Origin: an uncultured Candidatus Melainabacteria bacterium
GTDB taxonomy: Bacteria > Cyanobacteriota > Vampirovibrionia > Gastranaerophilales > Gastranaerophilaceae
Direction of reading: 5' to 3'
Length of the DNA stretch: 64,000 nucleotides
NCBI GenBank assembly: GCA_932182025.1
Contig: CAKNXK010000027.1
Span: 1 to 64,000, forward strand
Shown: one piece after another, positions 50,249 to 60,807 of the stretch
Numbering within the stretch: the first letter of the stretch is position 1
Layout: each line of letters opens with the position of its first letter
Notes under the pieces: generated by a model
The model's input: only the letters and a program-made list of their open reading frames with translations
What the model was told of the DNA's origin: nothing
The model's database searches: none
Position numbers and translations under genes: made by a program

Positions 50249-50840
50249 CCAAAGACCTCTCGTTTAAAGGTTGTTTCAACATTATACCTTCTCCGCCTAT
50301 TACATTAGCTTGTTTCCCGTTAATATACAGATAAACAGGAGAAGAAGTGTTTGCATTTGCAGTTTTAATAATCTGTTTGACTCTGTAGTAAGTACTTTCA
50401 GCACCACCACCGGTTTCAAAATCAGACGATAAATCAATTAAAATATTTCCGGAAGATTCACGAATTGATAAAACCTTTGTTCCGGAAGGGATTTCAGATG
50501 TAAACCCTTTTGATTTTTCCCAAGGAGAAGGCGCTGCAACAAGTTCCTTAATTGCATATTTGAAACAAGATTTTTCTACACTTGTATCACAACTTCTGTT
50601 TACAGAACGCAAATTTCCTGATTTATCAAGAATAAATATTTTAACATTCTTTGGCTTAGCCTGCTCCTGTTGTTCATTATTTTCAATAGGTTCAGGAAGC
50701 TCTAACGGGCTATAAACCGAAGGTTTTTCCTCATGCTTGTATTCAGGAAGTTTAAAATCTTTGTTAAAAAAAGAAATATAAACATACGCTACAGAAATTA
50801 GTATTAGAATAAATAAACCCAATTTTTGAGAAAAATTCAT
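50241..50840 (-). CDS. Membrane-anchored GerMN-domain protein
   Basis: This 199-residue protein has one N-terminal membrane helix (about 7-25) and a proline-rich linker. Its GerMN domain (about 70-190) includes AIKELVAAPSPWEKSKGFTS, ILIDLSSDFETGGGAES and VYLYINGK. GerMN domains occur in spore and cell-wall-associated lipoproteins; the role here is unknown, probably in the periplasm near peptidoglycan. Confidence 0.75.
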   Translation of the reverse strand: MNFSQKLGLFILILISVAYVYISFFNKDFKLPEYKHEEKPSVYSPLELPEPIENNEQQEQAKPKNVKIFILDKSGNLRSVNRSCDTSVEKSCFKYAIKELVAAPSPWEKSKGFTSEIPSGTKVLSIRESSGNILIDLSSDFETGGGAESTYYRVKQIIKTANANTSSPVYLYINGKQANVIGGEGIMLKQPLNERSLDE

Positions 50841-51658
50841 TATTTACTCCCTTCTACAAACATTTTACCATTAATTTGGAAAATATTATCAACTAATTTA
50901 ACATTTTCTATTCTGCTTGTACATTTTTTAGAATTCATCACATCAAGAGTGAATGTCAGCGGGTCAAGTAAATTAATAAGATTTGTAACTTTATCTATAG
51001 GCAGGTTTCCATAAACTGAATTAAGCCCGACATTTTTTGCTCTAATCAATCCGTTTTCTACACTAAAATCGGTTGAAACGACAAGAGTTCTATCCTTTTT
51101 TGCAGGATTAATAGGGAAATTATAGCTTATAATAACATATAGTCTGTTATCTTTAATCCTTACTCTTGCATCACTTAGAACAAAAAGCGGAAAAGCTTTT
51201 TTGTTAATTTTTTCTATAGTTTTTTGATATTCTTTGCTTTTTAAAGCATCATTAATAGATTTTTCACTAAGCCCGATATTATATTCAAAAACCATATCAG
51301 ACTTTGCCATAACAGGGTTTTGAGTATAATCAATCCAGTTATAATCGGTAACCGTTTTAAACTCTAAATATGGAAGAAAAACATCTTCTACAGTTACATT
51401 TTTACCCTTAATTACAAGATTTTTAAAAATACCGGCTTTCATACTTGAAAGCGTATAGCCTTCAAATTTTACATTAAATTTAGCCCCTGTTTCTTTTTTC
51501 AAAGATTTTTTAATAGCTTTTTCGGCAACAGACTCTACAATGGGGTTCATTGGTGATAAGTGTCTTTTCTTGCGCAAATAATCAGCAGAAGTTTTATCTA
51601 CCGCAAAAGCAGGAACTGCAAACAATACAGCCATAAATAATATTAAAATCTTTTTCAT
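50840..51658 (-). CDS. Secreted DUF2993-family protein
   Basis: This 272-residue protein has a signal peptide (MKKILILFMAVLFAVPAFA) and a beta-rich body resembling DUF2993 (LmeA-like), a family common in cyanobacteria and actinobacteria and linked to lipid binding. Its match is by pattern only (FEGYTLSSMKAGIFKNLVIK, then VRIKDNRLYVIISYNFP). It overlaps the GerMN gene start by 1 nt. Confidence 0.6.
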   Translation of the reverse strand: MKKILILFMAVLFAVPAFAVDKTSADYLRKKRHLSPMNPIVESVAEKAIKKSLKKETGAKFNVKFEGYTLSSMKAGIFKNLVIKGKNVTVEDVFLPYLEFKTVTDYNWIDYTQNPVMAKSDMVFEYNIGLSEKSINDALKSKEYQKTIEKINKKAFPLFVLSDARVRIKDNRLYVIISYNFPINPAKKDRTLVVSTDFSVENGLIRAKNVGLNSVYGNLPIDKVTNLINLLDPLTFTLDVMNSKKCTSRIENVKLVDNIFQINGKMFVEGSK

Positions 51659-51665
51659 AATTTAT

Positions 51666-52274
51666 TTACCCTTCTTGTACTCCTTTAAAAAACTCATCAG
51701 TAATTAATTGAGAATATTTTTTTCTTTCGCTAACAGAAATCACTAGTTTTTCAGAACCGTCGGAGGTTTGAACGCTTGAAACAATTCCTGCCAAATCAGA
51801 AATCGGAAATTTATTTGATTTTGCCTCAAACTTAGCATAAGGAACATTCTTTCCATAAGCATTCATTGTACCTCTTGAGGTTACATTAATCTCCTTAAAC
51901 GAAATAGATTGATACTTAAATTTTGTTGCAAGCCCTTCTAATTTTTTATCCAAATCCGCACTTTTAATATCATCCTGCGTAAGAAGCGGCTTTTTACCGG
52001 AATCAAGTATACACATTCTTTGCCCGGATGCCTTATGTTCAGCAAGCACAGCTTTGTACCCCAAAAGACTTACTGTATTATCTATTTGAAATTCCTCATG
52101 AAGATTAGAAAAATCTCCAAGTTTCTTAGCATTTTCACTTGCACGTTCTTGTACAAAATTTGTTATATTATTCTTAACAATTTCAACATACTTTTGTCCA
52201 CCGATTGCGTTAAAGCCAATTATAGCAAGAACCAGCAAAGTCGCATTAAAAATAATCTTTATTAATCTAAACAT
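51666..52274 (-). CDS. Membrane-anchored protein of unknown function
   Basis: This 202-residue protein has one N-terminal membrane helix (about 3-22, LIKIIFNATLLVLAIIGFNA) and a soluble extracytoplasmic domain. TTAGGG precedes ATG 52274; a GTG at 52283 is possible. It is the first gene of the leftward operon ending in bioY. Its leader overlaps the divergent mutS promoter. I do not recognise the domain. Confidence 0.65.
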   Translation of the reverse strand: MFRLIKIIFNATLLVLAIIGFNAIGGQKYVEIVKNNITNFVQERASENAKKLGDFSNLHEEFQIDNTVSLLGYKAVLAEHKASGQRMCILDSGKKPLLTQDDIKSADLDKKLEGLATKFKYQSISFKEINVTSRGTMNAYGKNVPYAKFEAKSNKFPISDLAGIVSSVQTSDGSEKLVISVSERKKYSQLITDEFFKGVQEG

Positions 52275-52313
52275 AACTTGCACCCTAACTTTATATTATG
52301 TACAATTATAACT

Positions 52314-54881
52314 ATGACAAAACCTGAAATCAATTATATTAATAGTGCAGATGTGGATATAAATGAGACTACTGATGTAATGAAACAGTATCTCAATATT
52401 AAAAGAGAACATAGCGATAGTATTATTTTCTATCGCCTCGGGGATTTCTACGAAACTTTTTTTGAAGACGCAGAACTTCTTTCAAGAGAATTGGAACTAA
52501 CCCTTACAGGTCGTGATGCAGGCAAAACTTATGGTAGAGTTCCTCTTGCAGGTATTCCTTATAAATCAGCTGAAAATTATCTGGAAAAACTTGTCGAAAA
52601 AGGATACAAAGTTGCTATCTGTGAACAGCTTGAAGACCCAAAACAAGCAAAAGGTCTTGTTAGACGCGGAGTCGTAAGAACGATTACAGCAGGAACCCTT
52701 GTTGAAAGCAGATTTCTTAACCAAAACAGCAATAACTATATTTGTGCACTATTTGAAGAAAATAATAAATGGGGTTTTGCATATACAGATATTTCAACAG
52801 GTGAATTCAAAGCAGCAACACTTGATTATGACGCAATTCTAACAGAACTTGCTAGAATACAGCCGTCAGAAATCGTTGCACCTGCAAAAAAACTTAAACT
52901 TGAACCATTCCAAATTGTACCGGAAGAAACAGTTGATTTACCGGAAGAAATCATTCAAAAATATAACTGTACTAAAGTACCTTCAAGAGTTTTTGAAGAA
53001 GACTTTGCACAACATAATTTGCAAAACGTTTTAAAAATCAATTCGCTTGATTCTATTGGTTACAGTGATAATCCGCTTGCATACAGAGCTTCTGCCGGAA
53101 TTTTTGCTTATATTTGGGAAAACATGAAAGAAGGATTTCCTAAATTTGAACGGATTGAGCTTTACGAACTTTCAGCCTATGTTACGCTTGATGTTAACTC
53201 AAGAAAGAATCTTGAACTTACAGAAACATTACGCGAAAAGAAAAAATACGGCTCGCTTTTATGGGCAATTGATAAAACTGTTACAAACATGGGCGCACGT
53301 CTTTTAAAATCCTGGATTTGTCAGCCTTTAAAAGATATTAATTTAATACAGGCTCGTCACAAAACAGTTCAAGCTCTTGTTGATAATAACTCCGCAAGAA
53401 ATGAGCTTGAAAGAATTTTGCGTAATATCTACGATATACAAAGACTTTCTACCCGTATAAGTAACAATTCTGCAAATCCGAAAGATTTTGTAGCTCTGAA
53501 AGGTTCTCTAATGGCATTGCCGGAGCTTATAACCACAACAAAATCAATTGGATTAGGCTTATTTAATAATATAGAAAATAAGCTTCCTGAAATTGAAAAA
53601 TATGCAGATTTAATTGATAAAACAATTAATGATGACCCGCCAAATATAATTAAAGAAGGCGGAATAATCAAAACCGGCGTAAACGGAAGTCTTGATTATT
53701 TAAGAGATTTACTTACCAACGGCGAAGATTGGCTCAAAAAATTCGAAGAAAAAGAACGTGAAACAACAGGAATTTCAACTCTAAAAGTCGGTTACAACAG
53801 AGTTTTCGGATATTTCATTGAAGTTACAAATTCAAATCTGGCAAAAGTTCCTGAAACATATATCAGAAAACAAACTTTAACCGGTGCAGAAAGATTTATA
53901 ACCGACACATTGAAAAAACACGAAGATGAAGTCGTAACAGCACAAGTTAAAGCAAACGATTTAGAATACAAATTATATTGTGATTTTAGAGAATATTCAA
54001 AAGAATTTGTTTCTTTGATTAGAGAAATTGCTCAACTGGTTGCAGAATTAGATGTTTTCCATTCTTTTGCAGCAATAGCTGTTGAACAAAATTATATTTG
54101 TCCTCAAATGGATGAAACTTCTGATTTTATTATTAAGAACGGGCGTCATCCTGTCCTAGAGAAAATTCTGCCTCTTGGGGCTTATGTTCCTAATGATTTG
54201 GAATTATCTTGTGAAGATTTAGCGAAAACACAATTAATGATTTTAACCGGTCCGAATATGGCAGGTAAATCAACATTTATGCGTCAAAACGCATTGATTG
54301 TCATTCTTGCACAAATCGGCGCATTTGTACCTGCAGATTACGCAAAAATCGGAGTTGTCGACAAAATATTTACACGCGTTGGAGCAAGCGATGATTTAAC
54401 TCTAGGCAAATCAACATTTATGGTTGAAATGACTGAAACAGCTTATATTCTGAATACAGCAACCAAAAACAGTTTAATTCTAATAGATGAAATCGGACGC
54501 GGTACAAGTACTTATGACGGGGTTGCAATTGCTTGGTCAGTAGCAGAATATATTGCTTCTCAAATAGGTGCTAAATGTATTTTTGCAACACATTATCATG
54601 AATTAAATGTCATGACAAAAACTTATCCACAAATTAAGAGTTTCAGAATAACAATCGCTGAACAAAACGGAGAAATCGAATTCTTACGCAAAATTGTCCA
54701 AGGCGGAGCAAGCAAAAGTTATGGTATCCAAGTAGCAAAAATGGCAGGTTTGCCAACAAAAGTTATCAACCGTTCAGAAGAATTAATGAAAAAAATGCAG
54801 CGTGATTTCTCCAAAGATTTAGCAGGCAGAAAAAGAAATAAAGAAGCTGAAATTGAAGCTCCACAATTAAACTTATTTTAG
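52314..54881 (+). CDS. mutS: DNA mismatch repair protein MutS
   Basis: This 855-residue protein has the mismatch-binding N-terminal domain with the wedge motif FYRLGDFYETFF, the connector and lever domains, and the ATPase GPNMAGKSTFMRQ with DEIGRGTSTYDG and THYHELN. TTGCAC, 17 nt and TACAAT (52301-52306) end 7 nt before ATG 52314, so a leaderless mRNA is predicted. Its end overlaps the convergent rimO by 4 nt. mutL is not adjacent. Confidence 0.96.
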   Translation: MTKPEINYINSADVDINETTDVMKQYLNIKREHSDSIIFYRLGDFYETFFEDAELLSRELELTLTGRDAGKTYGRVPLAGIPYKSAENYLEKLVEKGYKVAICEQLEDPKQAKGLVRRGVVRTITAGTLVESRFLNQNSNNYICALFEENNKWGFAYTDISTGEFKAATLDYDAILTELARIQPSEIVAPAKKLKLEPFQIVPEETVDLPEEIIQKYNCTKVPSRVFEEDFAQHNLQNVLKINSLDSIGYSDNPLAYRASAGIFAYIWENMKEGFPKFERIELYELSAYVTLDVNSRKNLELTETLREKKKYGSLLWAIDKTVTNMGARLLKSWICQPLKDINLIQARHKTVQALVDNNSARNELERILRNIYDIQRLSTRISNNSANPKDFVALKGSLMALPELITTTKSIGLGLFNNIENKLPEIEKYADLIDKTINDDPPNIIKEGGIIKTGVNGSLDYLRDLLTNGEDWLKKFEEKERETTGISTLKVGYNRVFGYFIEVTNSNLAKVPETYIRKQTLTGAERFITDTLKKHEDEVVTAQVKANDLEYKLYCDFREYSKEFVSLIREIAQLVAELDVFHSFAAIAVEQNYICPQMDETSDFIIKNGRHPVLEKILPLGAYVPNDLELSCEDLAKTQLMILTGPNMAGKSTFMRQNALIVILAQIGAFVPADYAKIGVVDKIFTRVGASDDLTLGKSTFMVEMTETAYILNTATKNSLILIDEIGRGTSTYDGVAIAWSVAEYIASQIGAKCIFATHYHELNVMTKTYPQIKSFRITIAEQNGEIEFLRKIVQGGASKSYGIQVAKMAGLPTKVINRSEELMKKMQRDFSKDLAGRKRNKEAEIEAPQLNLF

Positions 54882-56176
54882 ATTTCGCCCACTAGATCAT
54901 ATTCGGTCGCGTCAATTATTCTAACCATCTCAATATCACCCGGAACTACATGTTTATCGGTTTTGATATTCACAACACCGTCAATTTCAGGTGCGTCATA
55001 TTGAGTACGAGCAATAACTTCGCCTTCATCAGAATAACATTCAATAATGCAAGGTAAAAGTTTTCCTATAAACTTACGGTTTCTTTCAAGAGAAATTGAT
55101 TGCTGAATTTCCATAAGTTTTTCATAACGTGCTTTTGCAACTTTCTTCGGAACTTGCGGTTTCATAGAATAAGACGGAGTTCCTTTTTCACGTGAATAGC
55201 AGAAAACACCCATTCTATCAAACTTCATATCACGAACAAACTCACAAAGATGTTCAAAATGCTCTTCTGTTTCACCTGGATAACCAACAATGAATGCTGT
55301 TCTTACCGAAACATCAGGAACAATTTTTCTAATACTTTCAATCATCGGACGATAGTCGAAAGATGGTCTGTTCATTAGTTTCAACATTTCAGGATGTGAG
55401 TGTTGAAGAGGAATATCAACGTATTTAACAACTTTTTCACACTCTGCGATTGCCGTTAACAAATCATCCTTCATCTGGGTCGGATAAGCATACATTATTC
55501 TAATCCAGCCTAAACCTTCTATTTTATTAAGTTCACGCAAAAGCTCAGGAAGCATAGGTTTCTTATAAATATCAATCCCATAACCTGTTGTATCTTGCGC
55601 TACAAGAATAATTTCAGTTACACCTTTTTTCACCATATTTTTTGCTTCTGCAATAATATCTTCCATTTTTCTGGAATGATAATCGCCTCTTAAATATGGA
55701 ATAATACAATATCCGCATCTGTAGCTGCAGCCGTCAGCAATCTTGATATAAGAACTTGAACCCATTGTAATCTGCTGACGTTCAACGTTTTCGGGGTAAA
55801 TATATTCCGGCTTTTCACTAACTTCTGATACAAACCCGCCGTCAATTTGTTTAATTACTTCAATAATCTTAGTAAAATCTGTTGTGCCGACGACCGCAGC
55901 CAGTTCAGGAATTTCTGCTTTCAATTCTTCAGGATGTTTTTGGGCTAAGCAGCCTGTAACAATAACTTTTTTTCCTGCATCAATTAATTCCAAAATCGTG
56001 TGTACTGACTCTCGTTCAGCGTCGCAAATAAATGAACAGGTATTAACAATAACAATGTCTGTTTCATTTTCGTTAAGTGTTATTCCATATCCGTTTTGAG
56101 CTAAAATTCCCAAAATCAATTCAGAATCGACTAAATTTTTTGCACACCCGTGACTAACTAATGCTATCTTTTTCAT
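54878..56176 (-). CDS. rimO: Ribosomal protein S12 methylthiotransferase RimO
   Basis: This 432-residue radical-SAM enzyme has the UPF0004 domain (VSHGCAKNLVDSELILG, NTCSFICDAERESV, TGCLAQ), the radical-SAM cluster CSYRCGYC and a C-terminal TRAM domain. RimO adds a methylthio group to Asp89 of S12. It follows murJ by 9 nt with a weak AAAGGT. Confidence 0.94.
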   Translation of the reverse strand: MKKIALVSHGCAKNLVDSELILGILAQNGYGITLNENETDIVIVNTCSFICDAERESVHTILELIDAGKKVIVTGCLAQKHPEELKAEIPELAAVVGTTDFTKIIEVIKQIDGGFVSEVSEKPEYIYPENVERQQITMGSSSYIKIADGCSYRCGYCIIPYLRGDYHSRKMEDIIAEAKNMVKKGVTEIILVAQDTTGYGIDIYKKPMLPELLRELNKIEGLGWIRIMYAYPTQMKDDLLTAIAECEKVVKYVDIPLQHSHPEMLKLMNRPSFDYRPMIESIRKIVPDVSVRTAFIVGYPGETEEHFEHLCEFVRDMKFDRMGVFCYSREKGTPSYSMKPQVPKKVAKARYEKLMEIQQSISLERNRKFIGKLLPCIIECYSDEGEVIARTQYDAPEIDGVVNIKTDKHVVPGDIEMVRIIDATEYDLVGEI

Positions 56177-56185
56177 ACGATAAGT

Positions 56186-57754
56186 TTACCTTTTAATAAT
56201 TCTATTCGCAAGTTCTTTTGCATAATCCATTTTAAACATCAAGTTCAAAGCTGTATAAACGCCTAAACACAATGTCATAATAACAGCAATTTTAACTCCT
56301 TCAAACACATATTTAGGAAGTTCAACATTTTGATTAAACCAGTTTCCTGCCATAAAACAAAGTCCAAATGTTATAATTCCAGCAATAAGCATTTTTCCGA
56401 AATTATAGAACAATGTTTTATAATCAAGTTTAATCCTTTTATGAATAAACAATCCCAATAATGTTGCGTTAAACAGAGTTATAAACGAAGTTGAAAGCGT
56501 AATACCTGCAATCCCCATATTAAGTTTTAAAATCAATAACCAGTTTAACATAGCTTTCAAACCGATTGCAGAAAGTGCAATCAAAAACGGTGTTTTGGAA
56601 TCGTTAAACGCATAATATACTCTTGTAATAGAATCTCTGAACACATACGGTAATATAGAGAACGACAAGAAACACAAAGCTTCCGTAACCATATAAACCG
56701 CATCAGAATTAAACGCACCACGCTCAAACACAAGTGAAATCCCATCCTTAGCAAGAGTCGTAATCAAAATTATCATTGGAATAGCTGCAAAGAATAAAAC
56801 CCCAACCCCTTTATTAAAATATGTTTTTATATCTTCTAACTTCCCTTCTCCGGCAAGTCTTGAGAAAATAGGGAATAACGGCACAAGAAAAGCCGTTACC
56901 AGAATACCCACAGGGAACTGAAAAATTCTATTAGCAAATACAACCGAAGTCCAAGCACCTTCTCTCAAAGTTGAAGCAAAAAACATATCAATATAAATCG
57001 TAATCTGCCCCATAGTAGAACTCAAAATCGCAGGAAAAAGGAGTTCCATAATACTCTTAAAATTCGGATTATTAACAATATCAAAATTAGGTCTTATTCT
57101 GTAACCGATTTGTCTGAGCGCAGGAAACTGCATCAACAGCTGACATCCTGCTCCGACAGTAGTTGCCAGAGCCAGTACCATGCCTGAATTATCATTATTT
57201 ACAAGAGAAATAGCAATAATTACCACAAGACTCAAAACCATTGGAGATAAATTAGGGAGAATGTATTTTTTATGACAAATCAAAAGCCCGTAAAAAATCC
57301 CGATAATTCCGCCAATAAGAATTATAGGCGACATAATTTTAAAATGCGCAGAAGCAAGGCTTACAAGCTCAGGAGAACCCGCCGAGATGATTAATCCCAT
57401 AACCTTATCTGCAAAAAAGAATCCGAATACTGCCAATAATGCAAAGAAAATAAAAGTTACAGTTAAAAAAGTATTATATAATTTATTAACCTTATCATTA
57501 ACTTCACCGTTTTCACCAATCAATTTTGAAAACACCGCAACTGTTGCACTATGAAAAGGTCCGCCGACTCCGCCCAAGATAATAATTGCAAGCGAAGGGA
57601 TTTGTAATGCATAAAAATATGCATCCGAAACAAGAGTTGCGCCATAAAAATTTGCCACGACCATATCACGCGCAAATCCGATAAATTTACTTGCAATAGT
57701 TACAAGTGCAATAAGCCAAGCAGCTTTTAATATATTTGGCGATTCGTCTTTCAT
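56186..57754 (-). CDS. murJ: Lipid II flippase MurJ
   Basis: This 522-residue MATE-like membrane protein has about fourteen helices and the MurJ pattern KFIGFARDMVVANFYGATLV, then GGVGGPFHSATVAVFSKL and VFANRIFQFPVGILV. It exports lipid II for peptidoglycan. Its start overlaps the spoIID-like gene by 4 nt (ATGA), so the two wall genes are coupled. Confidence 0.92.
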   Translation of the reverse strand: MKDESPNILKAAWLIALVTIASKFIGFARDMVVANFYGATLVSDAYFYALQIPSLAIIILGGVGGPFHSATVAVFSKLIGENGEVNDKVNKLYNTFLTVTFIFFALLAVFGFFFADKVMGLIISAGSPELVSLASAHFKIMSPIILIGGIIGIFYGLLICHKKYILPNLSPMVLSLVVIIAISLVNNDNSGMVLALATTVGAGCQLLMQFPALRQIGYRIRPNFDIVNNPNFKSIMELLFPAILSSTMGQITIYIDMFFASTLREGAWTSVVFANRIFQFPVGILVTAFLVPLFPIFSRLAGEGKLEDIKTYFNKGVGVLFFAAIPMIILITTLAKDGISLVFERGAFNSDAVYMVTEALCFLSFSILPYVFRDSITRVYYAFNDSKTPFLIALSAIGLKAMLNWLLILKLNMGIAGITLSTSFITLFNATLLGLFIHKRIKLDYKTLFYNFGKMLIAGIITFGLCFMAGNWFNQNVELPKYVFEGVKIAVIMTLCLGVYTALNLMFKMDYAKELANRIIKR

Positions 57755-59370
57755 TCCTCACCTCTTGTATAAGGTTCAACCAACTCAATATAAGTATTTA
57801 TCGGAAAAATTGAAGGATAAAATACCACTGTGTTTCTACCATCTTCAATAAGTCGGGAAATATCTATTTTCGCCTCTTTCTGGAACATTGTTTTTATAAC
57901 AGGAAACTCATGACGTTTGCCATTAATGGAAACAGCCAGTCTTGAAGGAACCTGACCGGTAAGTATAATATGTGCACGACCTAAAGGTGCCCAAAAGACT
58001 TGTGTGACTTCTTCTCTTTCTATTGTTATAGGTTTTGTGCCTAAAGAAATTCCTGTATAATAATGTCTTAAAATATTGTAATAAGGTTGATTAAGCTTGG
58101 TTGCCATATACCCTGCACCGAACTGGCTCATTCCTACGCCATGCCCGAAACCGCCGCCATAAGCAGTAATATCAGTTACATTCCCGTACTTATCAAGTTT
58201 CTTTTCAAACACAACATTGGCACTTGGCAGTGATATATTGTCTTTTTGAAAAACACGTCTTATAACAAGCTCTTTAGAAATCCTGTAACAGCCTTTTGTA
58301 GTAAGCAATTCAAGCTCAATAACTTTTCCTGAAGCTCCACGCTTCATAACTTTAACATCTTTAATTTTTCCTAAATCATCGCCTTCTTTAAAAACAGGAG
58401 ACACAAACCCTGTTTTAGATTGCGCAACAAGAGTTTTCTTTAAAATATTTTCTAATTCACCAACTGCCCATTCTTTTTGCCAACGATAGTAAGGCGATTC
58501 AATATCATAGGAAGGAATTTTCTGAGTATAAAAATTTCTCGCCTTATCCTCTTCCTCTAATGTAGGAAACTCTTCTTTATCAGGAACTGCAACAAGGTAT
58601 GGTTTGCTTATTGAAGGAAATTCTTTTGTAGTCGGATCAGAAAAAGCATAGGCATAACTTTCTGTATATCCTCCCGCTGTTGAGCTGTAAAGAGTCAAAA
58701 TTAATTCATGGTTATGCAAAGCAACAATCCCGTCTGTTTCCATAACAGCACGTGTTGCCAAATCATCTTCTGTATTAGCACCAAAATAAACCTGACTTGC
58801 AACAGAATCAACAACATTAAACTCTTTATAAGCCTGAGTTCTTGGAGTAAGAACATAGTTTCTTGCAGCAACAGCTTGAGCTTTGAGTGCTTCAAGTCCA
58901 AATCTTACAGGCATTTCGTTTGGAACAACACCTTTTAAGTATTCTTCCACATCAACAAGGTTAACAACATAAAATCCTTTATGGTCAGGTTTTTGAACAA
59001 CTTCAAACGCACCGTGATAAATCGCAGGTATACCTTTTCTTTTCAGTCCTCTAATCCCAAGAAGCCCGGAAGGACATACTACAACAAAATCCCTTATAGT
59101 TGCACCGTTGTTTCCCACAACAACTTCCAGTCCTGTTACTCCGTTTTTGATATTAATATCTGTATCAGCGTTAACATGAAGCAAGGTTCTATGGGTTTGT
59201 TTATCACAAATATCGCATTCAGCAGTTCCATACAAAACAACATTTTGCCTTAGAACATTTTGAAAATTATTATCAGTTAATCCTACTCTTACAAGTCCGC
59301 TTTCCTCTGCAAAAACAGGCAAGCAAAGAAGAAAAAGACAAATTAAAAATTTTATTATTTTAAGTCCCAA
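57751..59370 (-). CDS. SpoIID/LytB-domain secreted protein
   Basis: This 539-residue protein has a signal peptide (MGLKIIKFLICLFLLCLPVFA) and the SpoIID core VEEYLKGVVPNEMP, ALKAQAVAARNYV, then GGFGHGVGMSQFGAGYMATK. SpoIID is a lytic transglycosylase acting on stem-free glycan; non-sporulating cyanobacteria also carry such proteins. A C-terminal 90-residue extension is unassigned. It overlaps cysS by 16 nt. Confidence 0.85.
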   Translation of the reverse strand: MGLKIIKFLICLFLLCLPVFAEESGLVRVGLTDNNFQNVLRQNVVLYGTAECDICDKQTHRTLLHVNADTDINIKNGVTGLEVVVGNNGATIRDFVVVCPSGLLGIRGLKRKGIPAIYHGAFEVVQKPDHKGFYVVNLVDVEEYLKGVVPNEMPVRFGLEALKAQAVAARNYVLTPRTQAYKEFNVVDSVASQVYFGANTEDDLATRAVMETDGIVALHNHELILTLYSSTAGGYTESYAYAFSDPTTKEFPSISKPYLVAVPDKEEFPTLEEEDKARNFYTQKIPSYDIESPYYRWQKEWAVGELENILKKTLVAQSKTGFVSPVFKEGDDLGKIKDVKVMKRGASGKVIELELLTTKGCYRISKELVIRRVFQKDNISLPSANVVFEKKLDKYGNVTDITAYGGGFGHGVGMSQFGAGYMATKLNQPYYNILRHYYTGISLGTKPITIEREEVTQVFWAPLGRAHIILTGQVPSRLAVSINGKRHEFPVIKTMFQKEAKIDISRLIEDGRNTVVFYPSIFPINTYIELVEPYTRGEE

Positions 59371-60728
59371 GTCGTACCTTCTTTAGAATCTTTAAGCACA
59401 ATTCCAACATTATCTAACGCTACTCTGATTTTGTCCGCAATATCCCAATTCTTTTCAGCACGTGCTTGTTTTCTTTTTTCAATAATTTCATCCATTGAAC
59501 CAAAAGTTTCGCCAAGCTCAGCACTTATTTCAAGAAGTCTTCCTGCAAGTTCATCTTCTGAAAGAGTTGCTTTTTCAAAAGTAAAACCTAATGTAGTCGC
59601 AAGTTTGTGTAGCAAAGTAAACGCATAAGGCACGTCTTTATTAGCCTTGTTTGTCAAATCAAATAATATTGCAAGTGCTTTTGAAGTATTCAAATCTTCG
59701 TCCATTGCATTAACAAATTCTTTGTATTCGTCCAATTGGGTTAAATCTAAAGTTTCATCAATCTTAGTGCGTTTAGCATTAAGCATTCTCTTAACACCGT
59801 TTGAAGCTGCAGCTAAGGATTCATCAGAAAACTCAACAGGCATTCTGTAATGGTTAGTTAAAATGAAGAAACGAATTGTATTCGCATCATAGGTCTTGAG
59901 CAAATCATCAATTGTAAGGAAATTACCAAGAGACTTTGACATTTTTTCTTTGTTAATTGTCACAAAGCCATTGTGAAGCCAGTAGTTAACAAACTTACAT
60001 CCGTTAGCGCATTCTGATTGAGCAATTTCGTTTTCATGGTGAGGGAAAATCAAATCTGCTCCGCCTGCGTGAATATCAATTGTTTTGCCCAAATGTTTTC
60101 TGCTCATAGCCGAACACTCAATGTGCCAACCAGGACGTCCGACACCCCAAGGTGATTTATATCCGAACTTTTCATCTTTTTTCCAAAGAGCAAAATCAAG
60201 CGGATCTTCTTTCAAATCACCAACTTCAATTCTTGCACCGCTTTCAAGCTGATCAATAGGCTGTTTTGAAAGATAACCGTATTTAGGGAATTGTTTCACT
60301 CTAAAATACACATCACCATCAGCCTCATAAGCAAAGCCTTTGTTAATCAAATCTTTGTTAATTGCAATCATTTCTCCAAGAGTCTTGGTTGCAAACGGCT
60401 CAATATCAGGCTTTAAATTATTAAGAGCTTTCATACTTTCAGAAAACTTATTATACCAGTATGTTGAAACTTCTTCAGGAGTCTTGCCTTCTGTATCTGC
60501 TTTCTTAAGGATTTTATCGTCAACATCAGTTACGTTACGGCAATAAGTAACATCATATCCCTTGAATTTTAAATAACGATATAAAACATCCCAAGTAATA
60601 TAACATCTTGCATGCCCTAAATGCGCATTATCATAAACAGTCGGGCCGCAAACATACATTTTAACTTTGTTTGGTTCAATAGTCTCAAATTGTTCAATTT
60701 GATTTGTGTAAGAATTGTGTAATCTCAT
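59355..60728 (-). CDS. cysS: Cysteinyl-tRNA synthetase
   Basis: This 457-residue class I synthetase has the HIGH-equivalent HLGHARCYITWD, the zinc ligands around CGPTVYD and WHIECSAM, and KMSKSLGN. Length is standard. AGGGAG precedes the ATG at 60728. It begins the leftward operon cysS-spoIID-murJ-rimO. Confidence 0.96.
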   Translation of the reverse strand: MRLHNSYTNQIEQFETIEPNKVKMYVCGPTVYDNAHLGHARCYITWDVLYRYLKFKGYDVTYCRNVTDVDDKILKKADTEGKTPEEVSTYWYNKFSESMKALNNLKPDIEPFATKTLGEMIAINKDLINKGFAYEADGDVYFRVKQFPKYGYLSKQPIDQLESGARIEVGDLKEDPLDFALWKKDEKFGYKSPWGVGRPGWHIECSAMSRKHLGKTIDIHAGGADLIFPHHENEIAQSECANGCKFVNYWLHNGFVTINKEKMSKSLGNFLTIDDLLKTYDANTIRFFILTNHYRMPVEFSDESLAAASNGVKRMLNAKRTKIDETLDLTQLDEYKEFVNAMDEDLNTSKALAILFDLTNKANKDVPYAFTLLHKLATTLGFTFEKATLSEDELAGRLLEISAELGETFGSMDEIIEKRKQARAEKNWDIADKIRVALDNVGIVLKDSKEGTTWDLK

Positions 60729-60807
60729 AAAAAATCGACTCCCTATTTGTTTATGATTTTATAACAAAGGAAAGTTATTGTCTATTTATCTGTTGTATAA
60801 TCATTGT